64,000 nt of DNA from RPQJ01 sp963714645 (GCA_963714645.1 CAVQQX010000085.1:10463-74462), one strand, 5' to 3'. Positions 26,212 to 34,950 are shown, counted from the stretch's first letter. Notes: generated from the letters alone by a model not told the origin. Made by a program: numbers and translations.

Positions 26212-28092
26212 ATGCAAGCGAGGCTGCGTGAGGGGGTGGTCGCATTGCGCGTTGCCGCGGCGATCACGCTGGCGTTCGCGTTCGGTTGCGTCACGCCCGC
26301 GACGTCGAGCGCACAGTCCGCGGCCGCGCAGGTCGAGTGGCGCAACGTGCCGCGGGTCGTCGCGTTCGCCGACGTCCACGGCGATTTCGACGAATTGCAG
26401 CGCCTGCTGCGCGAAGCGGGGGTCGTCGACGGCAAGGATGCCTGGGCCGCGGGCCGTACCCACGTCGTGAGCCTCGGCGACCTGCTCGACCGCGGTGCGG
26501 GTTCGCGCAAGGTCATGGACCTGCTGATGCGCCTGCAGGACGAAGCGGGCGCGGCGGGCGGTGGATTGCACGTCGTTCTCGGCAACCACGAGGCGATGAA
26601 CCTGCTGGGCGACCTGCGCTACGTCGATCCCGGCGAGTACGCGTCGTACGCCGACCTGGAGCCCGCAGGCCTGCGCGAGAAATCGCGCGCGGCCTGGGAG
26701 CAGTCGCACGGCGCGGGCTCGGGCGCAACCTTCGAGCAGAAGTTCCCGCCGGGCTGGTTCGGCCACCGTGACGCGCTTGGCCCCTCGCGCAGGTACGGCC
26801 GCTGGTTGCTGGGCCTGCCCGTGGCGGTCGTCGTCAACGACACTCTGTTCATGCATGCGGGGCCGTCCGGGGTTCTCCAGGGCATGAGCCTCACCGACCT
26901 CAACACACGCTACCGCACGGCGCTGGTCGACTACCTGCAGTCGTACGCGAAGCTCGAGCAGGCCGCGTTGCTGCAGGCGGGCGACGATTTCAATGCGAGG
27001 CCGAAGCTCGCGGCGCAGCGGCTCGCGGCCAAGGCCACCGAGACGGGCGCCCCACCGCCGCCGGACCTCGACGCGGCCGTCAAGCGCTTCATGCAGGCGG
27101 ACAACCACCCGCTGCTGAATCCCGACGGCCCGAACTGGTATCGCGGCGCCGCCCTCTGCAACGAGGTCGTCGAGACGGACGTTCTCACGCCGCTGCTCAA
27201 GCAGTTCGGCGTCGCGCGACTCGTCGTGGGGCACACGCCGACCCGCAACCTGCGGGCAGTCACGCGTTTCGCCGGCCGCGTCGTCAAGCTCGACACCGGC
27301 ATGAACCGCTCGGCTTACAAGGGACGCGGCGCGGCGTTGACGATCGAGGGTTCGAAGCTCGGGGTACGTTACGTGGGCGAGCCCGCACCGGCGGAACCCG
27401 AGCCGGAGGGGCTGTTCGTGGCTCCGGACTCGGTGGCCGACGCGATCGTCGTCGCGGCGCTCGAGCGCGGCAACGTGACGGTCGCGGGGTCTCGTCCGAC
27501 CGGCGAGATCACCGTGACGGTCGAGCACGAAGGCCGGAAGGTTCCCGCCGTGTTCCTCGAGCGCAACGACGCCGGTACCCGCAAGGAGCTCGCAGCCTAC
27601 CGCCTCGACCGGCTCCTCGGGCTCGGCATCGTGCCGGCCTCGGTGGCGCGGGAGGTCCAGGGCAAGTCGGGCGTGCTGCAGGCCAGACCTGCCAACTGGG
27701 TCACGCAGGGGGACGTCCAGCGCCAGTCCCTCCGGGACGATGGCTGGTGCCCGCTCGAGCCGCAGTTCCAGCTCGTGTACGCGTTCGACACACTCGTGGG
27801 GAACGAAGGACGCACGCCCGAGACGCTGCTGTTCGACTCCGACGGGTGGTACGTTTACGTGACCGGCCACCAGCGCGCCTTCGGCAACGGCCGTGCGTTG
27901 CCCGCCTACCTCAAGGCCCAGCCGCCACGTCCGGGCGCGGAGTTGCGCCGACGAGCCGCGGCGCTCGACGACGAAGCGCTGGCCTCCGCGCTGGGCGATT
28001 CACTCGACACCCGGGGCCGCAAGGCCATCCTCGAGCGTCGCGACACCCTCCTCGCACTGCCCGAAACGCCCGCGGCGACCGCCGGACGCTGA
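26212..28092 (+). CDS. Exported metallophosphoesterase fused to a pseudokinase-like domain
   Basis: A 626-residue protein with a signal peptide (possibly a lipoprotein at Cys26). The calcineurin-type phosphoesterase motifs are complete: AFADVHGDF (Asp54, His56), SLGDLLDRG (Asp90, Asp93), LGNHEAMN (124-127), FMHAG (His215) and VVGHTPTRN. From about residue 420 the sequence matches the kinase-like fold of the neighbour, with VPAVFLERND, KELAAYRLDRLLGLG, FDTLVGNEGRTPETLLF and YVTGHQRAFG. The strand lysine is replaced (VFLE) and the metal-binding Asp is missing (TGHQ instead of xIDxG), so this half looks catalytically dead. An active phosphatase paired with a secreted kinase suggests reversible phosphorylation in the periplasm. 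Confidence 0.78.
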   Translation: MQARLREGVVALRVAAAITLAFAFGCVTPATSSAQSAAAQVEWRNVPRVVAFADVHGDFDELQRLLREAGVVDGKDAWAAGRTHVVSLGDLLDRGAGSRKVMDLLMRLQDEAGAAGGGLHVVLGNHEAMNLLGDLRYVDPGEYASYADLEPAGLREKSRAAWEQSHGAGSGATFEQKFPPGWFGHRDALGPSRRYGRWLLGLPVAVVVNDTLFMHAGPSGVLQGMSLTDLNTRYRTALVDYLQSYAKLEQAALLQAGDDFNARPKLAAQRLAAKATETGAPPPPDLDAAVKRFMQADNHPLLNPDGPNWYRGAALCNEVVETDVLTPLLKQFGVARLVVGHTPTRNLRAVTRFAGRVVKLDTGMNRSAYKGRGAALTIEGSKLGVRYVGEPAPAEPEPEGLFVAPDSVADAIVVAALERGNVTVAGSRPTGEITVTVEHEGRKVPAVFLERNDAGTRKELAAYRLDRLLGLGIVPASVAREVQGKSGVLQARPANWVTQGDVQRQSLRDDGWCPLEPQFQLVYAFDTLVGNEGRTPETLLFDSDGWYVYVTGHQRAFGNGRALPAYLKAQPPRPGAELRRRAAALDDEALASALGDSLDTRGRKAILERRDTLLALPETPAATAGR

Positions 28093-28268
28093 AGCGCGCA
28101 CGGGCACGCTGCCGCGCGGTCGTGGTGCGTGCGTCTGTCCAGCGTCGACCGGACCGGGCTGTAGGAATTGCGGACACGTCGCGCAGCACCGACGCTCGAG
28201 CGGGCAACCAACGCTGTCCATCGAGGTACTTAGGTTCGTGGACCCCAAAAACGGGAGGACCCGGACCG

Positions 28269-28589
28269 ATGCCGAAAACATGCCCCAAATGCAGGATGGA
28301 ATCTCGCGTCGACGCCTCGTGGTGCTGGCATTGCGGGTACTCTTTCGAAGACCCCGAGGTCGGCGGCGACCGCAAGGGCGGAACCTCCGCGGACGATCCG
28401 GCCAGCGACGACGCGGACGAGGATGAAAAACACGGCCTGCTAGAATGGCGCCGATGCGCCCGCCGATCGAGAGCAAGCTGCCCGCCGTCGGCACCACGAT
28501 TTTCACGGTCATGTCGCGGCTCGCCGCCGAGCACGGGGCCATCAATCTCTCGCAGGGCTTCCCCGATTTCGATCCGCCCGCGCGCCTGA
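28269..28589 (+). CDS. Small zinc-ribbon protein
   Basis: A 106-residue frame whose ATG is preceded by GGGAGGA with 10-base spacing. Residues 1-25 contain two CxxC pairs, CPKC and CWHC, in the style of a zinc-ribbon/double-zinc domain. A strongly acidic stretch follows (DDPASDDADEDE). The last 45 codons overlap the start of the aminotransferase gene in another frame and look like unselected sequence. The true product may be shorter, or this long overlap may be a quirk of stop-codon scarcity at high GC. The role is unknown; zinc ribbons often mediate protein or nucleic-acid contacts. Confidence 0.55.
   Translation: MPKTCPKCRMESRVDASWCWHCGYSFEDPEVGGDRKGGTSADDPASDDADEDEKHGLLEWRRCARRSRASCPPSAPRFSRSCRGSPPSTGPSISRRASPISIRPRA
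28438..28446 (+). promoter_or_regulatory. Extended -10 promoter inside the zinc-ribbon gene
   Basis: TGCTAGAAT is a near-consensus extended -10 element. The second in-frame ATG of the aminotransferase (28454) lies 7 bases downstream, the distance at which transcription normally begins. This suggests a leaderless aminotransferase mRNA starting at that ATG. Confidence 0.5.
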
Positions 28590-29623
28590 TCGACCTGGTC
28601 GAGCAGGCGATGCGACGGGGCGGCAGCCCCACCGCCAGCAACCAGTACGCGCCGATGAGCGGCCTGCCGCCGCTGCGCGAGGCGATCGCGGCCAAGGTCC
28701 GCGACCTCTACGGGTGCGAAGTCGATCCGGACGCGGCGATCACCGTCACGTCGGGCGGAACCGAGGCGCTGTTCTGCGCCATCCAGGCAACGGTCCATGC
28801 GGGCGACGAGACGATACTGCTCGATCCCGCCTACGATTCGTACGAGCCCTCGGTGCTGCTCGCGGGCGGATGCGCCGTGCGCGTGCCGCTGCTGCGACCG
28901 ACCTTCCGCGTCGACTGGCAGCGCGTGCACGAGGCGATCACGCCGCGGACGCGACTGCTGGTGCTCAACTTTCCGCACAATCCGACCGGCGCCGTGCTGG
29001 TGCGCGAGGACCTCGATGCGCTGGCCGGGATCCTGCGCGGCACGCGCGTGCTCGTGGCCGCCGACGAGGTCTACGAGCACATGGTGTACGACGGCGTGCG
29101 GCACGCGAGCCTGCTCACCCATGCGGAACTCGCCGAACGGAGTTTCGTCGTGTCCTCGTTCGGCAAGACCTACCACGCGACGGGGTGGAAGGTGGGCTAC
29201 TGCGTTGCCCCTGCGCCCCTGACGTCCGAGTTCCGCAAGGTCCACCAGTTCGTGCAGTTCTCGGTCGCCACACCGCTGCAGGCCGCGCTCGCGCAGTTCA
29301 TGCAGGAATGTCCCCGGCACGCCCGCGACCTGCCGCGGTTCTACCAGGACAAGCGCGACCGCTTCGCACGCCTGCTCGAGGGCACGGCGTTCCGCTTCCA
29401 TCCGGCCGCGAGCACGTATTTCCAGCTGGTCGACTATTCCGGCCTGAGCGAGCTGCCGGACACGGAGTTTGCGCGGCGGCTCACAATCGAGCACGGGGTG
29501 GCCGCGATCCCGATCTCGGTCTTCTCCGAGCGACCCCCGGCGGACGAGCGCATCGTCCGGTTCTGCTTCGCCAAGCATGCGGCGACGCTGGACGCCGCCG
29601 CCGAAAAACTGAGGATGCTATGA
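28454..29623 (+). CDS. Methionine/glutamine aminotransferase (YbdL/KAT family)
   Basis: A 389-residue class I PLP aminotransferase. Landmarks: SKLPAVGTTIFTVMSRLA and INLSQGFPDFDPP at the N-terminus, NQYAPMSGLPPLREAIA, NFPHNPTGAVL, DEVYEHMVYDG and the PLP lysine in SSFGKTYHATGWKVGY (about Lys238). These match E. coli YbdL and kynurenine/glutamine transaminase K, which transaminate 4-methylthio-2-oxobutyrate with glutamine or methionine. The coupled omega-amidase gene downstream (ATGA overlap) supports a glutamine-transaminase role in methionine salvage. The start at 28454 is preferred over 28445 because of the promoter position. Confidence 0.87.
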   Translation: MRPPIESKLPAVGTTIFTVMSRLAAEHGAINLSQGFPDFDPPARLIDLVEQAMRRGGSPTASNQYAPMSGLPPLREAIAAKVRDLYGCEVDPDAAITVTSGGTEALFCAIQATVHAGDETILLDPAYDSYEPSVLLAGGCAVRVPLLRPTFRVDWQRVHEAITPRTRLLVLNFPHNPTGAVLVREDLDALAGILRGTRVLVAADEVYEHMVYDGVRHASLLTHAELAERSFVVSSFGKTYHATGWKVGYCVAPAPLTSEFRKVHQFVQFSVATPLQAALAQFMQECPRHARDLPRFYQDKRDRFARLLEGTAFRFHPAASTYFQLVDYSGLSELPDTEFARRLTIEHGVAAIPISVFSERPPADERIVRFCFAKHAATLDAAAEKLRML

Positions 29624-30420
29624 GTGCAATGCTGCGCGTGTCGATGATCCAGGCCGAACTCGCCTGGCAGGATCCGGCCGCGAATCGTACCGCCCTGGCG
29701 CGGCACTTCCGCGGCCTGCAGGGTCATACCGACCTGATCGTCCTGCCGGAGATGTTCTCGACCGGGTTCACGATGGAAGCGTCTGCGCTGGCCGAGACGA
29801 TGGACGGGCCCACCGTCGACTGGATGCGGGAGGAATCCGCCGCGGTCGGTTGCGCGATCACCGGCAGCCTGATCGTGCGCGACGGCGCGGGGGCCGATGC
29901 GCGCCACTACAACCGCCTGCTGTTCGCCAAGCCCGACGGGACGCTCGCGCACTACGACAAGCGTCACCTGTTCCGCATGGCGCGCGAGCAGGAGCATTAC
30001 GCCGCGGGCCGCGAGCGGCTCGTCGTGCAGTTCAAGGGCTGGCGCATCTGCCCCATGGTCTGCTACGACCTGCGCTTCCCCGTCTGGAGCCGCAACCGCG
30101 GCGACTACGACGTGCTGATCTACGTGGCGAACTGGCCGGCACGCCGCCGGAGCGCGTGGTCCGTGCTGCTCAGGGCGCGCGCGATCGAGAACCTCTGCTA
30201 CGTCGTCGGAGTGAACCGCGTCGGCCGCGACGGCAACGGCGCGAGCTACGCGGGCGACAGCGCGGCCCTGGACTTCCTCGGCCAGTCGCTCGGCGGCGAC
30301 CACGGCGGCGCATTCGTCGAGACCGTCACGCTCGATCGCGAGGCGCTCGAGCGCTGGCGACAAAAATTCCCGGCCCACCTCGACGCGGACAAGTTCGAGC
30401 TGGGGCCGGGCGCGGCCTGA
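29620..30420 (+). CDS. Omega-amidase (YafV/Nit2-type nitrilase)
   Basis: A 266-residue nitrilase-superfamily amidase. The Glu-Lys-Cys triad is clear: Glu44 in LPEMFSTGF, Lys114 in HYDKRHLF and Cys148 in MVCYDLRFP. The sequence NWPARRRSAWSVLLRARAIEN is typical of YafV/Nit2. Omega-amidases hydrolyse 2-oxoglutaramate (and 2-oxosuccinamate), removing the by-product of glutamine transamination and pulling that reaction forward. The ATGA overlap with the transaminase gene indicates co-expression, forming a glutaminase II pathway module. Confidence 0.9.
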   Translation: MSAMLRVSMIQAELAWQDPAANRTALARHFRGLQGHTDLIVLPEMFSTGFTMEASALAETMDGPTVDWMREESAAVGCAITGSLIVRDGAGADARHYNRLLFAKPDGTLAHYDKRHLFRMAREQEHYAAGRERLVVQFKGWRICPMVCYDLRFPVWSRNRGDYDVLIYVANWPARRRSAWSVLLRARAIENLCYVVGVNRVGRDGNGASYAGDSAALDFLGQSLGGDHGGAFVETVTLDREALERWRQKFPAHLDADKFELGPGAA

Positions 30421-30436
30421 GCGGAACGCGGCCGCG

Positions 30437-31609
30437 ATGAAGAAACGCACGCGCGTCACCCATCCGCCCGAGGCGCCGGTGCCGCCGGGCAACCGGCCTC
30501 TGGTCGCACCCATCTACCAGTCGGTCAAGTTCACCTTCGACGACGTCGCGAAGTCGCTCGAGCATTTCCGCGGCCAGCGCGAGGGCTTCTACTATTCCCG
30601 CATCTCGAACCCGACGCTGCGACAGCTCGAGCAGCTGCTCGCCGAACTGCAGGGACGCGATGCCTGCCTGCTGACGGGGTCCGGCATCGCTTCGATCTCC
30701 ATGCCGATGCTCGCGCTGCTCGCAGCCGGCGATCACGTCGTGCACTTCGCCGAGCAGTATCACCCGACCCGAGTACTCGTCACGCGCGTGCTGCGGCGTT
30801 TCGGTGTCGCGAGCACGATGCTCTCGATCGACGACCTCGACGGACTCGAACGCGTGCTCGGGGAAACGCCCACCCGCCTGGTGGTGTTCGAGTCCCCGAC
30901 CAACCCCGTGCTCAAGGTGGTGGACCTCGAGCGACTGACCGCGCTCGCCCGGCGTCACGGCGCGCTCACGCTGCTCGACAACACGTTCGCCGGGTTCCAC
31001 AACCACGGGCAGTACGACGTCGACCTGTTCGCGCACAGCCTGACCAAGTTCGCCTCGGGCCACGGCGACGTCATGGGCGGTGCAGTGATCGGCCGGGCAG
31101 ACCTGATCGATTCCATGCGCGACGACGTCAACATCCTCGGCCCGACGCTCGACCCGCACGCCGCCTACCTCGTGCTGCGCGGCATGAAGACGTATTACCT
31201 GCGCTGGGACGCGCAATGCCGCGGCGCGCAGGCGGTGGCGGAATACCTCTCTTCGCACCCGGCGGTGGAGCGCGTGTTCTACCCCGGCCTGCCGGGCGAC
31301 GCGGGCCACGCGCTGGCACGACGGCAGATGCACGACTTCGGCTCGATCGTCGCGTTCGACCTCCGTGGCGGGCTCGAGGCGGGTACCCGCTTCGCGCAAG
31401 CCCTGCGGCTGTTCGCGATCGCGGCGAGCCTGGGTTCGACGGAGTCGCTGGTCGTGCCGCCGGCCATGCAGCAGCCACGCGGGCTCACGGCCGAGCAGCG
31501 GCGCTGGACCGGAATCGGCCAAGGCACGGTGCGGCTGTCGATCGGCGTGGAAGACCCCGACGACCTGGTCGGCGACCTGCGCCAGGCGCTCGCGTCCGCT
31601 TCGGCCTGA
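30437..31609 (+). CDS. Cys/Met metabolism PLP enzyme (cystathionine lyase/synthase-like)
   Basis: A 390-residue member of the trans-sulfuration PLP family. Key features: PLVAPIYQSVKFTF, FYYSRISNPTLRQLEQLLAE, LLTGSGIASISMPMLALL, ESPTNPVLKVVDL and the PLP lysine in HSLTKFASGHGDVMGG (Lys204), then SLGSTESLVVPPAMQ near the C-terminus. The family covers cystathionine gamma-synthase, the beta- and gamma-lyases and O-acylhomoserine sulfhydrylase; sequence alone does not separate them here. It lies 16 bp after the omega-amidase gene, so the three genes form a sulfur-amino-acid operon. Confidence 0.85.
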   Translation: MKKRTRVTHPPEAPVPPGNRPLVAPIYQSVKFTFDDVAKSLEHFRGQREGFYYSRISNPTLRQLEQLLAELQGRDACLLTGSGIASISMPMLALLAAGDHVVHFAEQYHPTRVLVTRVLRRFGVASTMLSIDDLDGLERVLGETPTRLVVFESPTNPVLKVVDLERLTALARRHGALTLLDNTFAGFHNHGQYDVDLFAHSLTKFASGHGDVMGGAVIGRADLIDSMRDDVNILGPTLDPHAAYLVLRGMKTYYLRWDAQCRGAQAVAEYLSSHPAVERVFYPGLPGDAGHALARRQMHDFGSIVAFDLRGGLEAGTRFAQALRLFAIAASLGSTESLVVPPAMQQPRGLTAEQRRWTGIGQGTVRLSIGVEDPDDLVGDLRQALASASA

Positions 31610-31646
31610 CTGCGAGGCCGCACGCCGGGGGCCGGCGCCGTCGCTC

Positions 31647-31655
31647 TGCTATGCT
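31647..31655 (+). promoter_or_regulatory. Extended -10 promoter of the nucleotide transporter gene
   Basis: TGCTATGCT gives TGn plus TATGCT. It lies 27 bases before the GTG start at 31683, with the ribosome-site-like GGGAGA between them. It follows the GCTANNNT pattern found elsewhere in the window. Confidence 0.4.
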
Positions 31656-31682
31656 GCGCGAAAAGGGAGACGGGCCGAACTC

Positions 31683-33326
31683 GTGCTGACCGACCAATCC
31701 GGGCTCAGTCGCTTCGAACGGCTGCTCACGGTCGTCACCCGCATCCGGCCGGGCGAGGGACGCAGCGCGTTCCTGTTCCTCCTGCACGGCTTCCTGCTGC
31801 TGTCGTCGTACCAGATCGTCAAGGCGCTGCGCGAGGCGCTGATCCTCACGAAGTTCTCGGCCGAAGTCCGGTCGTACGCCGTCGCAGTGATGGCGCTGGT
31901 GCTGATGTTCGTCGTGCCGCTGTACGGCGCGCTCCGGCGACGCCTCGACGGCGCCCGGCTGCTCGCAGCAGTCACCCTGTTCTTCGTCGTCACGCTGCCG
32001 CTGTTCGCGGGGCTGCTCTGGGCCGGCGCGCCGATCGAGTTCGTGTTCTTCATCTGGGTCGGCATCTACGGCGTGATGGTGATCTCGCAGATGTGGGCGT
32101 TCGCGGCCGACACGTTCAACATCAAGAGCGGTCAGCGCCTCTTTCCGGTGATCATGGTCGGCGCCAACGTCGGCGCGCTCGCCGGTGCGAAGGTCGCGCA
32201 GCTCGCCGCCGCCGCGCTGTCGGTGCCGGGCCTCATGGTGTTCGCGACCGGGACGCTCGCGGCGACGCTCTTCCTCGCCGGACCGGAACGAAATTCCGTG
32301 CCGGAAGGGTCGCGCGCGGTGGCGGCGGAGCACGGCCGGCCGGTTCCGCGGCTGCTGGGCGGCATCGGCCTGGTGCTGCGCGACCGCTACCTGCTGCTGA
32401 TCGCGCTGCTGGTGGTGCTGCTCAACTGGATCAACTCGACCGGCGAGTTCATCCTGGCGGACTACGTCAAGGCCGATGCGTTGCGGCGCGTAGCGGCCGA
32501 CGCCTCGCTCGACCTGGGCGCGTTGATCACTTCGTTCTACGGCAACTTCCAGTTCTGGGTCACCGTCGTCACGCTCGTGATCCAGGTCTTCCTGGTCGCG
32601 CGGATCTATCGCGCGGTCGGCATCCGCGGCGCGCTGATGATCCACCCGGGGCTGGTGGCGATCGGGTACGGCCTGCTCGCCATCTCACCGCTGCTCGGCG
32701 GTTTCGTGCCGATCTTCACGCTGATCAGCATCGTCAAGATCATGGAGAACAGCGTCGACTACTCGCTGATGAACACGACGCGGCAGGCGCTGTTCCTGCC
32801 GGTCGACCGCGACAGCAAGTACGACGGCAAGACGGCGATCGACACCTTCTTCTGGCGTTTCGGCGACCTGATCCAGGCCGGCGCGATCTATGCCGGCACG
32901 AACCTGCTGCAGTGGGAGGCTCCGCAGTTCGCGCTGCTGAACGGGATACTCGCGCTCGGCTGGATCGCGCTCGCGGTCGCGATCGGACGTGGCTTCGGCC
33001 GCAAGGCGATCGAGAACGTGATCAACGTCGCGCCGGAGCCCGGGGATCCGATCCCCGACCTGCACTACGCGCCCGGCGAGCCCTTCATGCACCCGATCGC
33101 GCACACCGCTTTCCGCGACGCGGACCCGGGCGACGTGTTGTACCTGCGCGCGTGCCTCGAGGACGGCCGGCCGCTGCCGCGCTGGCTGCAGTTCGACGCT
33201 CGCCGCCGGGCGTTCCACGGCAAGGGGCCGACGGTGATCGAGGAAGTGCGCATCACCGTCATCGCGAGCGACGTCGACGGCATGGAAGCCCGGAGCATGT
33301 TCGTGGTCCGCCGACTCCCGAACTGA
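31683..33326 (+). CDS. Npt1/Npt2-type nucleotide transporter with C-terminal cadherin-like domain
   Basis: A 547-residue protein with about 12 transmembrane helices (residues 20-450) of the ATP:ADP antiporter family known from chlamydiae, rickettsiae and plastids. Family-like segments include SYQIVKALREALILTKF, WAFAADTFNIKSGQRLFP, the acidic/Lys pair in ILADYVKADALRR and DRDSKYDGKTAIDTFFWRFGD. Residues about 455-545 form a cadherin-like dystroglycan-type (CADG/He_PIG) domain: FRDADPGDVL, LEDGRPLPRWLQFDARR, AFHGKGP and ITVIASDVDG. This fusion is unusual. The gene starts with GTG and has its own promoter; its stop abuts that of the convergent ppgK gene. Homologues in free-living bacteria may not exchange ATP/ADP at all. 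Confidence 0.85.
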   Translation: MLTDQSGLSRFERLLTVVTRIRPGEGRSAFLFLLHGFLLLSSYQIVKALREALILTKFSAEVRSYAVAVMALVLMFVVPLYGALRRRLDGARLLAAVTLFFVVTLPLFAGLLWAGAPIEFVFFIWVGIYGVMVISQMWAFAADTFNIKSGQRLFPVIMVGANVGALAGAKVAQLAAAALSVPGLMVFATGTLAATLFLAGPERNSVPEGSRAVAAEHGRPVPRLLGGIGLVLRDRYLLLIALLVVLLNWINSTGEFILADYVKADALRRVAADASLDLGALITSFYGNFQFWVTVVTLVIQVFLVARIYRAVGIRGALMIHPGLVAIGYGLLAISPLLGGFVPIFTLISIVKIMENSVDYSLMNTTRQALFLPVDRDSKYDGKTAIDTFFWRFGDLIQAGAIYAGTNLLQWEAPQFALLNGILALGWIALAVAIGRGFGRKAIENVINVAPEPGDPIPDLHYAPGEPFMHPIAHTAFRDADPGDVLYLRACLEDGRPLPRWLQFDARRRAFHGKGPTVIEEVRITVIASDVDGMEARSMFVVRRLPN

Positions 33327-34076
33327 TCAGGGTGGCACGGCGCGCGCGGCGGTCATCGCGGCGCCGATGATGCCCGCGTCGTTGCCGAACGCCGCGGGCA
33401 GTATTTCCGCGCGACTCACTAGCAGCGGGCCGAAGTGGCTCCAGTTCTCGGTGACGCCTCCGCCTACGACGAACACGTCGGGCCAGAGCAGCGCGTGATA
33501 GGCCTCGAGCACGATGTTCAACTCGCGCGCCCATTCCACCCAGTCGAGCCCGCGCTCCGTGCGCACGCGCCCAGACGCCCGGTGCTCGGCCTCGCGCCCC
33601 TTCACCTCGAGGTGGCCGAGCTCGGTGTTCGGCAGCAGGTGCCCGTCCACGAAGATCGCCGTGCCGATGCCCGTGCCGAGCGTGAGCACCATGACCACGC
33701 CCTGCTGCCGGTGGCGGCCGGCGCCCAGCGTCATCTCGGCGACGCCGGCGGCGTCCGCGTCGTTCAGGAACGACACCGGACGCTGCAGGCGCGCCTGCAG
33801 ATGCGTCTGCACGTTCATGCCGATCCAGCGCTTGTCGATGTTGGCCGCGGTCCAGGCCACGCCGTTCTTGGCGACGGAGGGAAATGCCAGCCCGACCGGC
33901 CCCGAGGCGGGCAGCTCGCCGGCGATCTGCACCAGGAGCTCGAGCACCGCTTCCGGCGTGCCGCCGGGCGGCGTCGGGCGGCGCAGGACCTCGCCGAGCA
34001 CCAGGCCCGTGTCGGTCGCGACGAGCCCCGCCTTTACGAACGAGCCGCCGACGTCGAATGCCAGGACGGCGGACAT
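33327..34076 (-). CDS. ppgK: Polyphosphate glucokinase
   Basis: A 249-residue ROK-family kinase. AFDVGGSFVKAGLV is the phosphate loop, FLNDADAAGVAEM holds the catalytic Asp, VLTLGTGIGTAIFVDG is the second phosphate motif, and PNTELGHLEVKG is characteristic of polyphosphate/ATP glucokinases. It phosphorylates glucose with polyphosphate. It starts 4 bp after potI stops, so it is probably the last gene of the polyamine transporter operon, which is an odd partner. Polyamines and polyphosphate do interact as counter-ions, but a functional link is speculative. Confidence 0.9.
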   Translation of the reverse strand: MSAVLAFDVGGSFVKAGLVATDTGLVLGEVLRRPTPPGGTPEAVLELLVQIAGELPASGPVGLAFPSVAKNGVAWTAANIDKRWIGMNVQTHLQARLQRPVSFLNDADAAGVAEMTLGAGRHRQQGVVMVLTLGTGIGTAIFVDGHLLPNTELGHLEVKGREAEHRASGRVRTERGLDWVEWARELNIVLEAYHALLWPDVFVVGGGVTENWSHFGPLLVSRAEILPAAFGNDAGIIGAAMTAARAVPP

Positions 34077-34080
34077 CCGT

Positions 34081-34950
34081 TCAGCCCCGCTTGACGCTCT
34101 CGATCATCTGCTGATTGGCCGCGAGCGCCATCTGCGCGTCCCGGTCGCGGACCTTCTGCTGGCGTGCGTTGAGGTAGCCGGCGACCCCCGCGCCGATACC
34201 GACGATGACGACGAGGATCGTGGCCAGCGCATTGATGTCCGGGCTCACGCCCAGGCGCACCTTCGAGAAGATCACCATCGGCAGCGTGCTCGATCCAGGA
34301 CCTGCGACGAAGCTCGTGATCACGAGGTCGTCGAGCGACAGCGTGAACGCGAGCAGCCAGCCCGAGAGCAGTGCCGGGAAGATGATCGGCAGCGTGATAA
34401 GGAAGAAGACCTTGTGCGGCCGCGCGCCCAGGTCCATGGCCGCTTCCTCCAGCGAGTCGTCGAGCTGCGAGAGGCGCGACTGCACCACCACCGTCACGAA
34501 CGCCATCGTGAACGTGATGTGCGAGATCACGATGGTCGTCATGCCACGCCCCGCAGGCCAGCCGATCAGCTGCTCCATCGTCACGAACAGCAGCAGCAGC
34601 GACAGGCCCGTGATCACCTCGGGCATCACCAGCGGGGCCGTGGTGAGGCCCGAGAGCAGCGTCCGGCCCTTGAAGGGCCCGAAGCGCGCGAGCGCCATGC
34701 CGGCGAGAGTTCCGAGCACCACCGAGAGCGTCGCCGACGCGACGGCCACCTTCACGCTGAGCCACGCGGCGTTCAGGATCTGCTGGTTGTGCAGCAGCTC
34801 GCCGTACCACTTGGTCGAGAATCCGCCCCAGACCGTCACGAGTCGCGACTCGTTGAACGAATAGACGATCAGCGAGACGATCGGGATGTAGAGGAACGCG
34901 AAGCCGAGCGTCAGCACGACGGCGCGGAAGACCGTGATGCCCTGGCCCAT
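34081..34950 (-). CDS. potI: Putrescine ABC transporter permease
   Basis: A 289-residue inner-membrane permease with six predicted helices. The EAA motif reads LEEAAMDLGARPHKVFFLITLPIIFPALL, where EAAMDLGA-x9-LP is the ATPase docking loop. It matches PotI of the PotFGHI system. Its ATG shares one base with the potH stop (TGATG), so the permeases are translationally coupled. Confidence 0.94.
   Translation of the reverse strand: MGQGITVFRAVVLTLGFAFLYIPIVSLIVYSFNESRLVTVWGGFSTKWYGELLHNQQILNAAWLSVKVAVASATLSVVLGTLAGMALARFGPFKGRTLLSGLTTAPLVMPEVITGLSLLLLFVTMEQLIGWPAGRGMTTIVISHITFTMAFVTVVVQSRLSQLDDSLEEAAMDLGARPHKVFFLITLPIIFPALLSGWLLAFTLSLDDLVITSFVAGPGSSTLPMVIFSKVRLGVSPDINALATILVVIVGIGAGVAGYLNARQQKVRDRDAQMALAANQQMIESVKRG

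Noticed and set aside
31683..33326. The nucleotide transporter as a sign of an intracellular parasite
   Set aside because: The rest of the window encodes broad biosynthetic and catabolic capacity without reduction, and Npt-like proteins also occur in free-living bacteria.
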